Assembly: GCF_014898055.3 (NCBI RefSeq)
Contig: NW_023600993.1
Coordinates: 15,652,850-15,716,849 of the forward strand
Origin: Talpa occidentalis
Taxonomy: Eukaryota > Chordata > Mammalia > Eulipotyphla > Talpidae
DNA length: 64,000 nucleotides
Direction of reading: 5' to 3'
Positions 23,081 through 34,395 of the stretch are shown here, piece after piece. Below the pieces are notes generated by a model that ran no database searches, was not told the DNA's origin, and was given only the letters and a program-made list of their open reading frames with translations. Position 1 is the stretch's first letter, and each line of letters begins with the position of its first letter. The position numbers and the translations under genes are program-made.

Positions 23081-23351
23081 GGGCCTCCCTGGTGGCGCAG
23101 TGGGTTGAACGCTGTGCTGTGAAGCTGACCACAGCCTCTGCAGTGCAGGTTTGATTCTTGGCCCACCAGGGAGAATCCCACATGGTGCAGCAGACCTCTC
23201 CTGTCTTGCCCACTGCTCCCCTCAACAGTGTACTTCAGTCAGTCTGCCTGTTCTGTTGCCCACTCTGTCTCTGGTGAATCCTCTCACCCTCCCATGCCTC
23301 TGGTCTGTACCCCAGTTCTTGCATAAAAATAAAAATGAATCTTTAAAAAAA
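23081..23351 (+). mobile_element. T+ SINE, subfamily B (copy 17)
   Basis: Perfect 17-bp duplication aataatgacatagatgc (23064-23080, 23352-23368). B-type body with a short tail 'gcataaaaataaaaatgaatcttt'. Confidence 0.96.
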
Positions 23352-23504
23352 AATAATGACATAGATGCAATAGTAATGACACTATGTGTGTGTGTGTGAG
23401 TGTATGTATATCTGTATATTGACTTATCAAGAAGTATTCATTTTAATTTGTCTAATTTCTTCTATACAAGCATACTTGAAGAGTAGTTGTTCTTTTCAGT
23501 TTAC

Positions 23505-23650
23505 CTTTGGGGAAGTTGAGGTACAGAAAGGTTAAATTATTTTTCATAACTATATAATAAGTCAAGGGAAGAGTCAGGTTTAGAAAGTTTCTTACTATGG
23601 CACTTTGTGAGATATCCTAGAGCCTGAAGATCCAAACGTATTATTTGTTC
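23505..23650 (-). mobile_element. MIR fragment, antisense
   Basis: 'ggggaagttgaggtacagaaaggttaaattatttttcataactatataataagtcaagggaagagtcagg' is the antisense MIR core. Confidence 0.65.
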
Positions 23651-24454
23651 CATTTACCCTATAATGTTTGCCCATTGTGCTAATGTGGTATTAAATGGAG
23701 CTACAGAAATGCTTCTTCAGCTAGGGCCAGTAATACTCTTAATATCTTGATGGTGGATAGATACTGTTATGTCATTTTGATGATACTCTGGGTCTGATGA
23801 TGGGATTCATTTACTGCCTAGAGAATTTGCTGTTGGAGAAAACTTGGACACTCATTTGCAGCAGAAATTTAAGGGGTTTAGGAAACGTTGGGTCTTATTA
23901 CAGAATCTGAAAGAGGCAAGTGTAAACACCATGCCATTACCATTTCTAAAATTCCTTCTTTCTCTGCCACCACCGTTTGCAATGCCAGATAGGAAAGGAT
24001 ACGTATGTTTTAGGTTAGATTTTGTTTTGTGAGGAATGAGAGAAATTACATGATACTGTGAGAAAAGCACTGGATTTAAAACTATAAATTTTAGGTTTTA
24101 GTTTTTATTGATTTTTTTTGAGTGCCCTGGGTAAGTCTGTTTGCTTCTATTGAATTTAGTTTTCTCAACCATTTCATAGCAAATATGATGATATTTTTCA
24201 TATTACAGGTTTGTTGTAAAGTGGAAAAGTTTGTGAATGTGATTATCAAAGTATTTTTATTTTGTACATACATTTCTTTATATTATTTCATACTTAGTAT
24301 CTTATTCTTGGATTTAGGCATTTGAAATCAAGTTCTGGTTTTGTGTATCCAAGGATATAAGTGTTGCTTTTCCAAGAAATGTCTATTTATAATCTCCTCA
24401 CCCAACTCTCTCCACCATCCTTCTTCGTTCAGTTCTCCTGATTTGTATAACTAA
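23651..24454. other. unique DNA
   Basis: No feature supported. Confidence 0.45.
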
Positions 24455-24690
24455 GAGTTTTTCAACCTTGGCTCTATGGAAATTTGGTACTATTTAGTTA
24501 TTAGTCATAGGGATCTGTCCCATAAATTATAGAGTGCTTGTCATTATCCCTAGTCTCTCCCCCCAGATATCAGCAACGACCTACCTCTCCCCTTTCTCAG
24601 TTATAATAGTCCAAAATGTCTCCAGACATTGGCAGAAGTCTCCAGAGAGGGAAGGGGCAAAATTGCCTCTATCTGAGAAATTGTGATCTA
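24455..24690 (-). mobile_element. MER20-like hAT MITE
   Basis: Antisense landmarks of MER20: 'tttttcaaccttggc', 'ttattagtcatagggatctgtccc', 'tagtctctccccccagatatcagcaacgacc', 'aaaatgtctccagacattggcagaagtctcc', and a terminal 'ggggcaaaattgcctctatctgagaaattg'. About 220-235 bases, the expected full length. No transposase. Confidence 0.75.
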
Positions 24691-26019
24691 ATTTTATGAT
24701 TTATATTTCTCTCTCCCAGACTCAGAAGACTTTAATTTATTTAATGCAACTTCAGTAATGTACAACTATGTGGTATGTTTGAAAAGCATTTGGTTCAAAA
24801 ATAATGAATGAAACTTTAAAATTATTTCACAAGTCGAGACACTTTGTGAAATTATGCATATTGTGCTTTGGAAGTACAATATAATTAAATCTTAAAATAA
24901 GTAATCACATTTCTCCAGAAAACTATCCATTTAAGTCAGATGTTTTCTTTAAAGGAGCCCACACATCGGTGATCACAGACACCTAAATTTTTTATGTTGC
25001 AAAAAGTAAATCATCCTTATGTAGACTTTACTTATATGACAGATGACATTAAACTGTGACCATTTCTATTTATATGGCAGATGAGATTGTGACAGCAAGA
25101 CATTTAAATGACATATACATTTTATCTTAAAATTTTTTGAAAATTATTGTGTTTAATAAGAAGATATACTTGAACATCTAGATGTCCTAAGAAAGAATCT
25201 ATAAAATATTCATGAGAGCAAAAATTAAATTAATAGTTATCTTGACTCTTGTAGAGCAAAGCAGTTTATGTATCCAGAGACTTAAATTCCCCTGTCACAG
25301 ACAGAAGATAAATTCATTGTTTGACATGGTAAATAGGCCCACTCTGTTGATATATTTGCGGCCTCTGTAGCTCTGACATTTGAGTTGATATTGAAAACCT
25401 TCCCTCCCCCAACTTTATACAAATAGGAAAAAATTCTGTTTGATATCAGGGAGGCCAAAATGGCCAAAGGAAGTAACTATAAATGATTCACTAAGCTTTT
25501 GTTTATATAGCCTCACCAGAAGGAGCATTTGTGTTCAAAAGCTTTATGAAATATTTATTAGCGAATAGTTTGAATTAGAAGGCCAGTGGGACTGTGTATG
25601 GGAATGTTTGGATATGGATATCTTGATTTATTAACTCTGGTCCCATCTCTACATATCTTTCTCTAAAAAGGGATTGTCATGTCACCAGTTTATCCCTATG
25701 GCTCTGGCCCAACTTAAAAAAAAGAGAAGTGCATTGTATTTTTATTTCTAGAATTGGTCTCTTGCACCTCAGATTTATAGAAATCAGGCAGTGGTTTTCT
25801 AATAACCTTCCAGATATTATGTAGGTTGGGATGGAGTGAATGGATAATGGTAGGAAAAAATGTGGATTTACAGGGCAAGGGAATCGAATGTAGGATGGTG
25901 GAGAGAAAATCAAGTTTGTGATGGAGTATGTGCATATGTTGAATTATACTGCTCTATACTTGAAAAGTCATATAAACAATGTTACTGCAGTAAATATTTT
26001 TAAAAATTTCAATCTGAGC
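24691..26019. other. unique DNA
   Basis: No gene or clear repeat recognised. Confidence 0.45.
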
Positions 26020-26029
26020 ATAAACTTGG

Positions 26030-26297
26030 GGGCCTCCCTGGTGGAGCAGGCGGTTGAGCGCCACATAGTGAAGCTGTCCGCAGCCTCTGCAGTATGGGTT
26101 TCATCCCCATCAGCCAGGAAGAATCCCACATGGTGCAGCAGACCTCTCCTGTCTTGTCCGCTGCTCCCCTCAGCAGTGTATTTCAGTCAGTCTACCTGTT
26201 CTGTTCCCTGCTCTGTCTCTGGTGAATCCTCTCACCCTACTACACATCAGACTATACCCCATTCTTGTATAAATAAATAAATCTTTAAAAAAAATGA
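26030..26297 (+). mobile_element. T+ SINE, subfamily B (copy 18)
   Basis: Flanked by ataaacttgg (26020-26029, 26298-26307). B-type body and tail AAATAAATAAATCTTTAAAA. Confidence 0.94.
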
Positions 26298-26589
26298 ATA
26301 AACTTGGAATGACATTTTGAGGGACTACAGTCTTCCATGCTTAAGAATATCTGTAATCTTGTCTCCATTATTTCTGTGAAAATCTCAGCTGATGTAAATA
26401 CCTTTCAGCATTTCTTTCAATAGGTGATTTTTTCCATCAGAACTTATCCTTTATTTCTTTCTCAGTTTTCCCAGGAACTGGGACTCCTCAGAGAATACTG
26501 TTGGTCTATAGTGGATTACTTAACTTTCTTGAAGTTGACCTTGTGTTTCCTGTTATTATTAGAAAAAAATCAATAACTGATCATTGGTT

Positions 26590-27112
26590 GTATAGGGGTA
26601 GCACTGGATGGAAATCAAGAGTAACTGCAAGAGTAATAGGAAGCCACTAGAGACTTTTAAAGCAGTTCTCTGACCTACAGTTTTAGTAATAAGGTTACTC
26701 TGGCTTCTCTGTGGAAATGGATATGAAAGAATAGAATGTATGTGTGGGGCTGTTAAGCTGTTTCAGTTATCCAGGTGAGAAATAATGGTGGACAAGTATG
26801 AGGATAATGGAATAGTAAAGAAAATGAAAACATTCCAGAATATTTTCCAGGCAAAGCCAACACAACCTGATAGGTTTGATGTGGTTTCTGAGAAAGCATG
26901 AAATCAAAGATGGTACCAGGGTTTTCGAAAAGAGCAGCAGGATGGGTCATGCACCATTTATTGACATGGGTAAACTTGGTGAAGGTAAACACTTAAAATG
27001 AGAAAATTAAAACTTGAATTTTGTATGTATTAATTTTGACAAACCCGTCAGATATGAAAAGAATGCAGTTAGAGAAATGTCTAGAGCTGAGGGGAAAGAA
27101 TTTCTGTTTTTT
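26590..27112 (+). mobile_element. L2 LINE, 3' region
   Basis: Sense L2 landmarks: 'ggaagccactagagacttttaaagcag', 'aataaggttactctggcttctctgtgg', 'ttcagttatccaggtgagaaataatggtgg', 'catgaaatcaaagatggtaccagggtttt'. Non-coding remnant. Confidence 0.75.
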
Positions 27113-27214
27113 GGCAGGGTGATTTGCTCACTCCCATAAAACTTTCTATTATTGTTTTTGTGAATAAGGACATTTTACAAAGAAAAGTTGGCTCTTTAAT
27201 TCCACCTTTTTTAC

Positions 27215-27375
27215 CTTTTTGCTCACATGAGTAGCATCAAAAACAGAAATCCTTCTCTGATTGGCACTGGTGCTCATGTTCCATTGATGATAGCAATATG
27301 TTTGTCTTCATGGTAAATGGGGTGTCAACCTGGTTATCTCGGATCAGAAGACTCCTTCGTAGTTTAATCTCAAAG
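27215..27375 (-). other. candidate exon (speculative)
   Basis: Read on the minus strand, a T-rich acceptor (ttaatctttttttag) is followed by 161 bases containing an ATG at 27,277, then 21 open codons to an AAAAAG/GTAAAA donor at 27,215/27,214. The peptide begins MSTSANQRR and is not one I recognise. It lies just downstream of an L2 and could be unique DNA with chance splice motifs. Confidence 0.15.
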
Positions 27376-28784
27376 CTAAAAAAAGATTAATGGGAAATGT
27401 CATAGTGATACATCCCATGCTTAGAATCCAATAATTTCATTTTAATCAGTTGCACATTATTGGTAACACTGAATCATAACTTTGCTTGCTTTTCAAAGTT
27501 ACCATGACCTTGCTCAGTTGTATGGAGTGAAAAAAAAATCTGGATCTATTTATTATATTTTATTAGAACAATTGAATCTCTCTCTCCCTGCACCCCCTCC
27601 AGTCCACTGTCCTTCTCCGTCTCTCCTTCCTCTCATTTTACTGCCTTTTTATTATTCATAAACTCTCTTACAGAAAAATAAAACAAAGCTACTTAGGGGA
27701 TTATCTAACAGTCAGTTTTGTATAATCTAGTGATTTTATGTGAGTCTAGAATTCTATTTTAAACTAGAAGGGTATAAAAAAATCTGACTTTTACCACTTT
27801 GTGTGTGTATATATATTTTTATAAAATCCAATCCATATTTTGGGAGGTGAAATTTCAGGTTGACAGCTCAATATGAGATCCTAATTCATTTTGGATAATT
27901 TGGAAATGAAATTGAAGACTACCATTTGCGAACAGATAATTTACATTGCAAGATTTATTTTGCATAATATATTTTATGAGATTTTCAGAATTCAGAAGAA
28001 GAAGCTATCCAACATCTTCTCCTGCATAATATATCATCTCTGACTATTTCCTGTAGTATGTTTTGAGTTCCTTAGGCTTGGGAGGATTATTACTGTAAAA
28101 GTAATTTTAACATTCTCTTTGATAGAATGCAAAGGAAAAGAGAACAGTCAGTCTATTGTGAGAACACATAATCATATGGTTCAGGTTAGAGAAACAAAAG
28201 GAACTTGACATTCAAGCATTTGCATTTTTTAAACAGCAAGTTTTTGTGTGTTTTAAACAAGTGACACAACCTCACCAGTATTTTGAAATATGCGATTTGA
28301 AGCTCTGACTTCTCTTTAATGTATCAGGAAGTAGAATATAATTTATTTGGATAGAAAAGTTTTAGAATTTGATAGGAACAACATGAATAAAAAGAGCTAA
28401 ATTGAACTTGAAAACTACAATTTGTCTGTAACTTAGCTCAGGACTTGAAACAATAACTTTGTTTTCCCTCAACTACTTTCACTTGTCAATAACTCAATAT
28501 CTTGTTACGGGAGAGGATGCTACAAGTGCTTTGCAGAGTCTGAGTCAGTAACAACCTTCCACTTTCTTGTAGAAATGCCAAAATTAAGTTCTTTCTGTCT
28601 TTTCTAGAGCTATGGTAGATTTCTGCATTTTGTTTAGCCTTCGAGTTCTTTTTGTTAATATGAAGTTATCAGATTGATTTTTAAAAATATGTTGTTGGAG
28701 ACTGAACAGGAAAAGGTGTAATTTGACAGAATCATATTTGTTTCCTCAGTCAGTGCTAAAGTACTATAGGTTCAACATAATGTG
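27376..28784. other. unique AT-rich DNA
   Basis: No gene or clear repeat recognised. Confidence 0.45.
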
Positions 28785-28960
28785 GAACTGTGTTTCAAAC
28801 CTGTATTCTCTATACACTAGGACTTCAGAGAATATTTAACCCTTTATGCCTCAGTTTTCTCATCTGTAAAACAATAAGCAATTTATAAGTTGATGAAATA
28901 AAATAGTTCCTGGAATAGTGCAAGCATCAAAGAAATATTTAGTAATTGTAATTATATTAG
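28785..28960 (+). mobile_element. MIR SINE
   Basis: 'aatatttaaccctttatgcctcagttttctcatctgtaaaacaataagc', then 'gttgatgaaataaaatagttcctggaatagtgcaagcatc' follow the MIR consensus order. Confidence 0.8.
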
Positions 28961-28977
28961 TAATTGTAATTATATTA
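28940..28977. repeat. 18-bp tandem duplication
   Basis: tagtaattgtaattatat occurs twice without a gap at 28,940-28,957 and 28,958-28,975, at the end of a MIR. Confidence 0.9.
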
Positions 28978-29374
28978 ATAATTACTATGTCCCTAGCCTG
29001 TCCAACATTTTGGCAGATTTATCCTTAACCCAAACTAAATCATTACAAAGAGTTTATATCCAGGAGAAAACTTGTATTTGGTTCAGTTGAAGATGGTATG
29101 TTTCAACCAGGCTAATGAACTCACCATACCAAAAGGTTTTGAAAACATTTTATATTTGATAAATCTGACATGCTTCATTTTGTAAATTTATGATGTATCA
29201 TGTGTTACTTTTATACATTTATATATTCAATATGATTGCCATGTGACAATATTTATACATGACATTATTACAGTAGTACAATATTTTGTATATAGTTACT
29301 ATACAATGCATTAGATCTCTGTGGTTATTTATTACTCATTACAAATTTGTACCCTTAAACACCAAAGTAGTATA

Positions 29375-30125
29375 CTTCGAAATCAAGAAGTGTGATGCCT
29401 TCAGCTTTGTTCTTTTTCCTCAAGATTGCTTCAGCTATTTGGGGTCTTTTGTGGTTCCACACACATTTTAGGTCTGTTTCTTCTATTTTTGTGAATTTTG
29501 CCTTTTGGTTTTTGATTGGAATTCTGTTAACTCTATAAATGGCTTTGTGGGTTGTCTGATCATTTCAACAGTATTAATTTTCCGATCTATCAACATGGGA
29601 TGTCATCCCACTTGTTTGTGCCTTCTTTGATTTCTTTCAATAAAGGTATAAAATTTAACTTCCTAGGTTAAATTGTTTTTGATACTATTGTATGAAGGTT
29701 TACTTTCTCTAATGTTTCATTGTTATCATAAAGGAAGGTCATTCATAACTGTAAGTTGACTTTATCACCTGCCCCTTTACTGGAATCATTGATTAATTCC
29801 AAGTTTTTCTCATTCACAATTTGGGATTTTCTATATATGAAATCTCATACGGTCAGCAAAAAGCAAGAATTTTGCTTCTCCATTTTCTATTAAGCTGTTT
29901 TTATTTCTTTGTGTTGCCTAATTGCTCTATCTAGGACTTCCAGTACTATATTGAATAAGAGTGTACAATTTTGCCTTATTCCTGATCTTGAAGTACTTTC
30001 AAACACTGAGTATATAATTAATTGTGAATTTGTTGTATGTGGTCTAAATTATGTTCAAGTATGTTCCCTCAACACCCAATCTGTTAAGGATTTTTATCAT
30101 GAAAGGTATTTGTATTTCATCAAAT
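29375..30125 (-). mobile_element. old LINE-1 ORF2 fragment, antisense
   Basis: Antisense L1 ORF2 landmarks shared with the young L1: 'aagtgtgatgccttcagctttgttctt' (compare 51,300), 'gcttcagctatttggggtcttttgtggttcc', 'gattggaattctgttaactctataaatgg', 'ctaggacttccagtactatattgaataagag' (compare 51,890-51,910). The part that would encode FADD is decayed. No intact frame. Confidence 0.85.
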
Positions 30126-30291
30126 ATTAGACATTGTTGCTATGGTAACAAGAAAGACTGCTAACTTTGGGCATGAACTAGATTTGCAAGTAGCTACTCA
30201 TGAGAAAATAATGGCATCTCAGCTACTGGCATATTAGAAAGAAGCTATGAGAAAATCGGGAGTCTGACTTATGTGTTAGAAATCTACATGA

Positions 30292-30803
30292 CTTTATCTT
30301 TTTTGATTGCTGAGTAATATTCCATCGTGTATATGTACAACATCTTCTTGATCCAGTCATCTATTTGGGGGCATTTGGGTTGTTTCTATAGCTTACCTAT
30401 TGTAAATAGTGCTGCAATAAACATAGGGGTGCAGGTGTCCTTTTGAATTAATGTTTCTGTGTCCTTTGGGTAAATACCTAGGAATGGAATTTCTGGATCA
30501 TATGGAAGCTCCATCTTTAGCAGATTGAGGAACCTCCACTCATAGCAGGAATTTAGAAAACTTAAATTAGGGATCAGGAAAAAGAGTAATTATAATAAAG
30601 TAAAAATCAAAATCAACAAGCACCTATAAAACAGAGATACACTACAGGGGGTGGTGTGGGGGGCAGGGAGAAGGGAGTAGGATCAAAACAAGAGGGTTGG
30701 GAATTGTGTGGGGACTATAACCAAGATGAAAATGTATACATTGTACAAAAATGAAAAATGATGTAAAAATATACAAAATTAAAAAACTAAAAATAAAAAA
30801 GAA
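30292..30803 (+). mobile_element. twin-primed (5'-inverted) LINE-1 insertion
   Basis: 30,300-30,538 is antisense L1 ORF2 C-terminal sequence (matches + strand 50,200-50,445 of the young L1). At about 30,539 it switches to sense 3'UTR ('catagcaggaatttagaaaacttaa', matching the complement of 50,060-50,103), through a G-rich tract (30,647-30,678) to an A-rich tail. The duplication agaaa(t/g)ctacatga at 30,278-30,291 and 30,804-30,817 brackets the whole. This is the signature of twin priming. Confidence 0.88.
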
Positions 30804-30817
30804 AGAAAGCTACATGA

Positions 30818-31754
30818 AATATATATAATGTGGTAGGAATTAAATTAGGAGGCGAACTAGGTGAGAAGCAAAAGTTCCAGGAGTCTGCTGTAAGCTCATT
30901 CCTACTGAGGAGAAGTAGGTCTGTGTGCGAGAGATACAGCTCTGCAAACAATGAAACAGTGTGGTTAGCTGCAATAAATGAAACCTTTGAATCATGAGGG
31001 AAATGATCTAGGAATTGTGTGAATTTTGTGAATCGGGAACAAAATGAGCATCAACTGTGGTTGATATTCTCTCTCTCTCTCTCTCTTTTTCTTTGTCTTT
31101 TTGACCTAAGCATTTTTAAGAAACTGAGTAAGATAACTAGTCTAAATTTAATTTGGCTCTTGCTGGTTGTCTAGGACAATATCTGTTATAATCCTAAATC
31201 AAAAACAATTTCAGGGGCATGTTCTATGTTTTAGAATAGGAAAACCCATTCTCTCTACAAATAGGGTCTCTCAGTTATTTTTCTCTTTACATTTAATTTT
31301 GACTTTACTATTAACTATGACTTTTCACTCCTGTATGATCTGTTGTGATCATACTACTCCTAGATATTGGAAAACATGGAAAATATAGATAAGGTACAAC
31401 CTGGTAAGAAATGATAATAGAAACTCTAATTACCTTTCATATAAAGAATTATTTTATTCTATAATGAGAACGATGAGTATGTTTCTATGGGGCAAATTGG
31501 GAGGTTCTAATATTCTTCCTACTTTTCTATATTATTCCCATCTTGGCAAAGTTGTGTCCTACAATTAGGGGGTGATAGTCTCAGAATCTGTGAATTTACT
31601 TCACAACCAAAGATCCCATCCATTTCAAATTTCTGGGACCACCTTGGACCTTTGTCAGCTGCAATCTATTTGCATGAGAGCTGCAATCTTTTTTGCATGA
31701 GAGAACAGTGATTCAGAGAAATAATCTAATATGTCCAAAATTGTTACATTTGAA
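30818..31754. other. unique DNA
   Basis: No gene seen. Includes a short (CT)n near 31,070 and a 22-24-bp tandem duplication at 31,657-31,702. Confidence 0.45.
31657..31702. repeat. 22-24-bp imperfect tandem duplication
   Basis: agctgcaatctatttgcatg is followed at once by agctgcaatcttttttgcat; the two differ by the T-run length and one substitution. Confidence 0.9.
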
Positions 31755-31990
31755 GACATGATCAAGCAGCGTAAGTGGTTAAGAGGAAAATCTGAACTCT
31801 TGCTGTGTGACAGGAAAAGTTACAGGAACTTCTTTGGCCTCCACTTCCACATCTTTGAAAATAAGGAGATATATTCTACTTCCCTCATTAAATTGTTCAG
31901 AAGTTAAATGAGTTCATGCTATGAACACTTAGAATGGTGCCTGGAACATACCACCTGTAATATGTTAAATAAAAATATTGTTTACTTGTA
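31755..31990 (+). mobile_element. MIR SINE, near full length
   Basis: From 'gcagcgtaagtggttaagagg' through 'tctgaactcttgctgtgtgac', 'cctccacttccacatctttgaaaataaggagat', 'cattaaattgttcagaagttaaatgagttcatgctatgaacacttagaatggtgcctggaacat'. The clearest MIR in the window. Confidence 0.9.
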
Positions 31991-32447
31991 TCTTTGACTT
32001 GAAAATGAGGAAAATTGTGGAGGTTATTGCTAAATATTTCCTTCAGTTTTTAATAAGAAATATAAATGCTTTGGAGGCAAGCGTTCTCTATCATTCTGCT
32101 TTAGCTCAAATCTGGTGAAAGCCACTCTTACACACTCTTATTTTTATAATGACACAGGTGAACAATAGTAACTCTATTTTTTGGTCCTCAAACACTGACA
32201 GCCTTTTGTAGATCATTGTAAGCCTGGGATCATGCCTCTTTCATATTTCTCCTGCAAAATGCCAGCCTCCCCCTGTGGCTGGAATGCTTACTCCATATGA
32301 CTGACACCTAACACATGTTCTGCTGCCAAATGTACTCTTTTCCTTTGGCTGGGCATTTGGGTTTGGCACCAGTTTTCATTTCACTTGAGAGGTGTGGTGT
32401 CAATCAAGACTGTATTGCTGGGAGAGATAAGTGGGCAGCAAACACAT

Positions 32448-32612
32448 TTTCTTTCTTTTTTTTTTTTGATGATAAATTCCTTTTTATTTTTTTTTATTTA
32501 TTTTTCATTTTACACATTTTTTACCTCATTTTTCATTTTTGCACAATGTATGCATATTCATCTTGGTTATAGTCCCCATACAATTCCCACCAACCCCCCC
32601 CACCCCCCTTGT
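32448..32612 (-). mobile_element. 5'-truncated LINE-1 3' end, antisense
   Basis: A poly-T start followed by 'tttttgcacaatgtatgcatattcatcttggttatagtccccatacaattccc' and a C-rich tract. It is the complement of the 3' end of the twin-primed element at 30,640-30,800, so both come from one older L1 subfamily with a different 3'UTR end from the full-length copy. Confidence 0.8.
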
Positions 32613-33122
32613 TTTCCAAGCCAAATCACAGAGCTTTGTGATTGTACCTGGGCAGGGAGATTTAGCAGAGATCTCAGATTTCCTTTGCTCTATGTGATGT
32701 GTTGCATGGAGTTTTTCTTAGCCTTTTTTTTAAATAGTGACCTTTCTGAAGGCCAAAACTTTGTCTGAATATTCAGCCAGATTTGATATAAAGAGGGAAT
32801 CAGAATTTATTTATGTATACATATGAAATATGTCAATATTATATATATGTATATATACATATACAAATTCTATGCTGTATCTATTTTGAAAGAATGCATT
32901 GAAGACTAAGGTCATTTGAATACTGGATGTTTATGTTTCTAGCATTCTTAAATAGGAGGCAGTGGAAAAAATAATAGGATTTATGCTCAAAAAAAAAAAA
33001 ACAAATAGAACCTTAACACTTGAACTTGTCAACCACCGATTTAAAAAATAATAAAAAGTGCAGTCCTCAGACTTTCTGTACTTTTTAACTTATAAAAATT
33101 TGTTAAGGGACACATTGCTGTG
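32613..33122. other. AT-rich DNA
   Basis: No gene. A short palindromic AT/GT stretch at about 32,838-32,862. Confidence 0.45.
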
Positions 33123-33660
33123 CCAGGGAGGGCTGACAAACTGTAAGTTACTAGACAAATCTGACCTCCTGTTTTTGAATGTATTTTTAAAAATTAATTA
33201 ATTTATTTATTTTTAAAAGATTTATTTATTTATTTATACAAGCACTGGGTACAGTCAGAAGCACGGGAGGGTGAGAGAATTTACCAGAGCCAGAGCGGGG
33301 AGCAGAGCAGGCAGAAGGACTGAAGTACACTGCTGAGGGGAGCAGCGGGCGGCAGGAGAGGTTTGTGCGCCATGTGAGACCCTCCTCCGGTGGCCGGGGA
33401 GCAGCCAGGGATTGAACCGGTGCTGCAGAGACTGCCGGCAGCTTCGCAACCCAGCGCTCAACCTCTGCGCCACCAGGGAGACCCCTGACCTCCTGTTTTT
33501 GTTTTGCTTTTTTTTGTAAATAAAGTTTTATTGGAACATAGACACACAATGATTTAGGAATTTTCTATGGCTCTTCCCTATTACAATGGAAGAATTGAGT
33601 TGCTACAGAGACTGTGTGGCTCATGAAAACAAATATTTGTTATCAGACTCTTTTCATCTT
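33123..33660 (+). mobile_element. hAT-type MITE split by a SINE
   Basis: 'cagggagggctgacaaactgtaagttactagacaaatctgacctcctgttttt' and, after SINE copy 19, 'tttgtaaataaagttttattggaacatagacacac...ttgctacagagactgtgtggctcatgaaaac' form one element of the mammalian family whose ends resemble CAGGGGTCGGCAAACT. No transposase. I do not name the family. Confidence 0.7.
33178..33484 (-). mobile_element. T+ SINE, subfamily A1 (copy 19), inside a MITE
   Basis: Perfect 17-bp duplication ctgacctcctgtttttg (33,161-33,177, 33,485-33,501). A1 insertion present. The tail has two A-rich blocks separated by 'attaattaatttattt'. Confidence 0.96.
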
Positions 33661-33784
33661 CTCAATTCTGCCTTTGATAGGATATATGTGTGTGGCAGTT
33701 TCCTAAAAAATATATTTATTCAAAAAGAGCAAACCAGCTCAGATTAGTCAACCCCTTCTAAAGTGGAAAAAGAAGGTATGTTAG

Positions 33785-33965
33785 AGTTAGATACACCTGC
33801 TATTTGACCTGGGAAATAATATTTCACCTGTCTGAACCTGTTTGCACACCTGTAAAACAAGGATATCAGTGCTCCTCTCTCGTGACTGTTGTGAGGGTAC
33901 AATAAAAAAGTGCATCATTAGGAGCTCACATGTAAAAGATCTTCTCTGAACGTTTGTTAACACCT
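33785..33965 (+). mobile_element. MIR SINE
   Basis: 'acctgctatttgacctgggaaataatatttcacctgtctgaacctgtttgcacacctgtaaaacaaggat' and 'gactgttgtgagggtacaataaaaaagtgcat' follow MIR order. Confidence 0.8.
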
Positions 33966-34102
33966 TTTAATTCAACATCTCATGTCCACAGACTTTCAGG
34001 AATTTACAATTAGAATGTAGGTAGATGTTTATCAAATACCAAGTGGAGGGAGCATTGTCTCAGAAAACTGGGACAGAGAAAAGATTAAAATTATTTAAAA
34101 AA

Positions 34103-34376
34103 ATATTTATTTATATTTTTAAAAGATTTATTTATGTATATAAGCACTGAGTACAGTCAGAGGCACGGGAGGGTGAGAGAATTCACCAGAGCCAGAGGGG
34201 AGAGCAGAGCAGGCAGACTGACGAAGTACACTGCTGAGGGGAGCAGCGGGTGGCAGGAGAGGTCTGCGCACCATGTGGGACCCTAGCCAGGTGGCCGGGA
34301 TCGAACCGGCGCTGCAGAGGCTGCAGGCAGCTTCACAGCCCAGCGCTCAACCGCTGCGCTACCGGGGAGTCCCAAC
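34103..34376 (-). mobile_element. T+ SINE, subfamily A (copy 20)
   Basis: 19-bp duplication attaaaatt(a/c)tttaaaaaa (34,084-34,102, 34,377-34,395). Head complete ('ctaccggggagtccc' on +). No A1 insertion. Confidence 0.95.
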
Positions 34377-34395
34377 ATTAAAATTCTTTAAAAAA

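Noticed and set aside
29375..30817. A single rearranged LINE-1
   Set aside because: The 14-bp duplication encloses only 30,278-30,817, so the upstream antisense fragment is a separate, older element.
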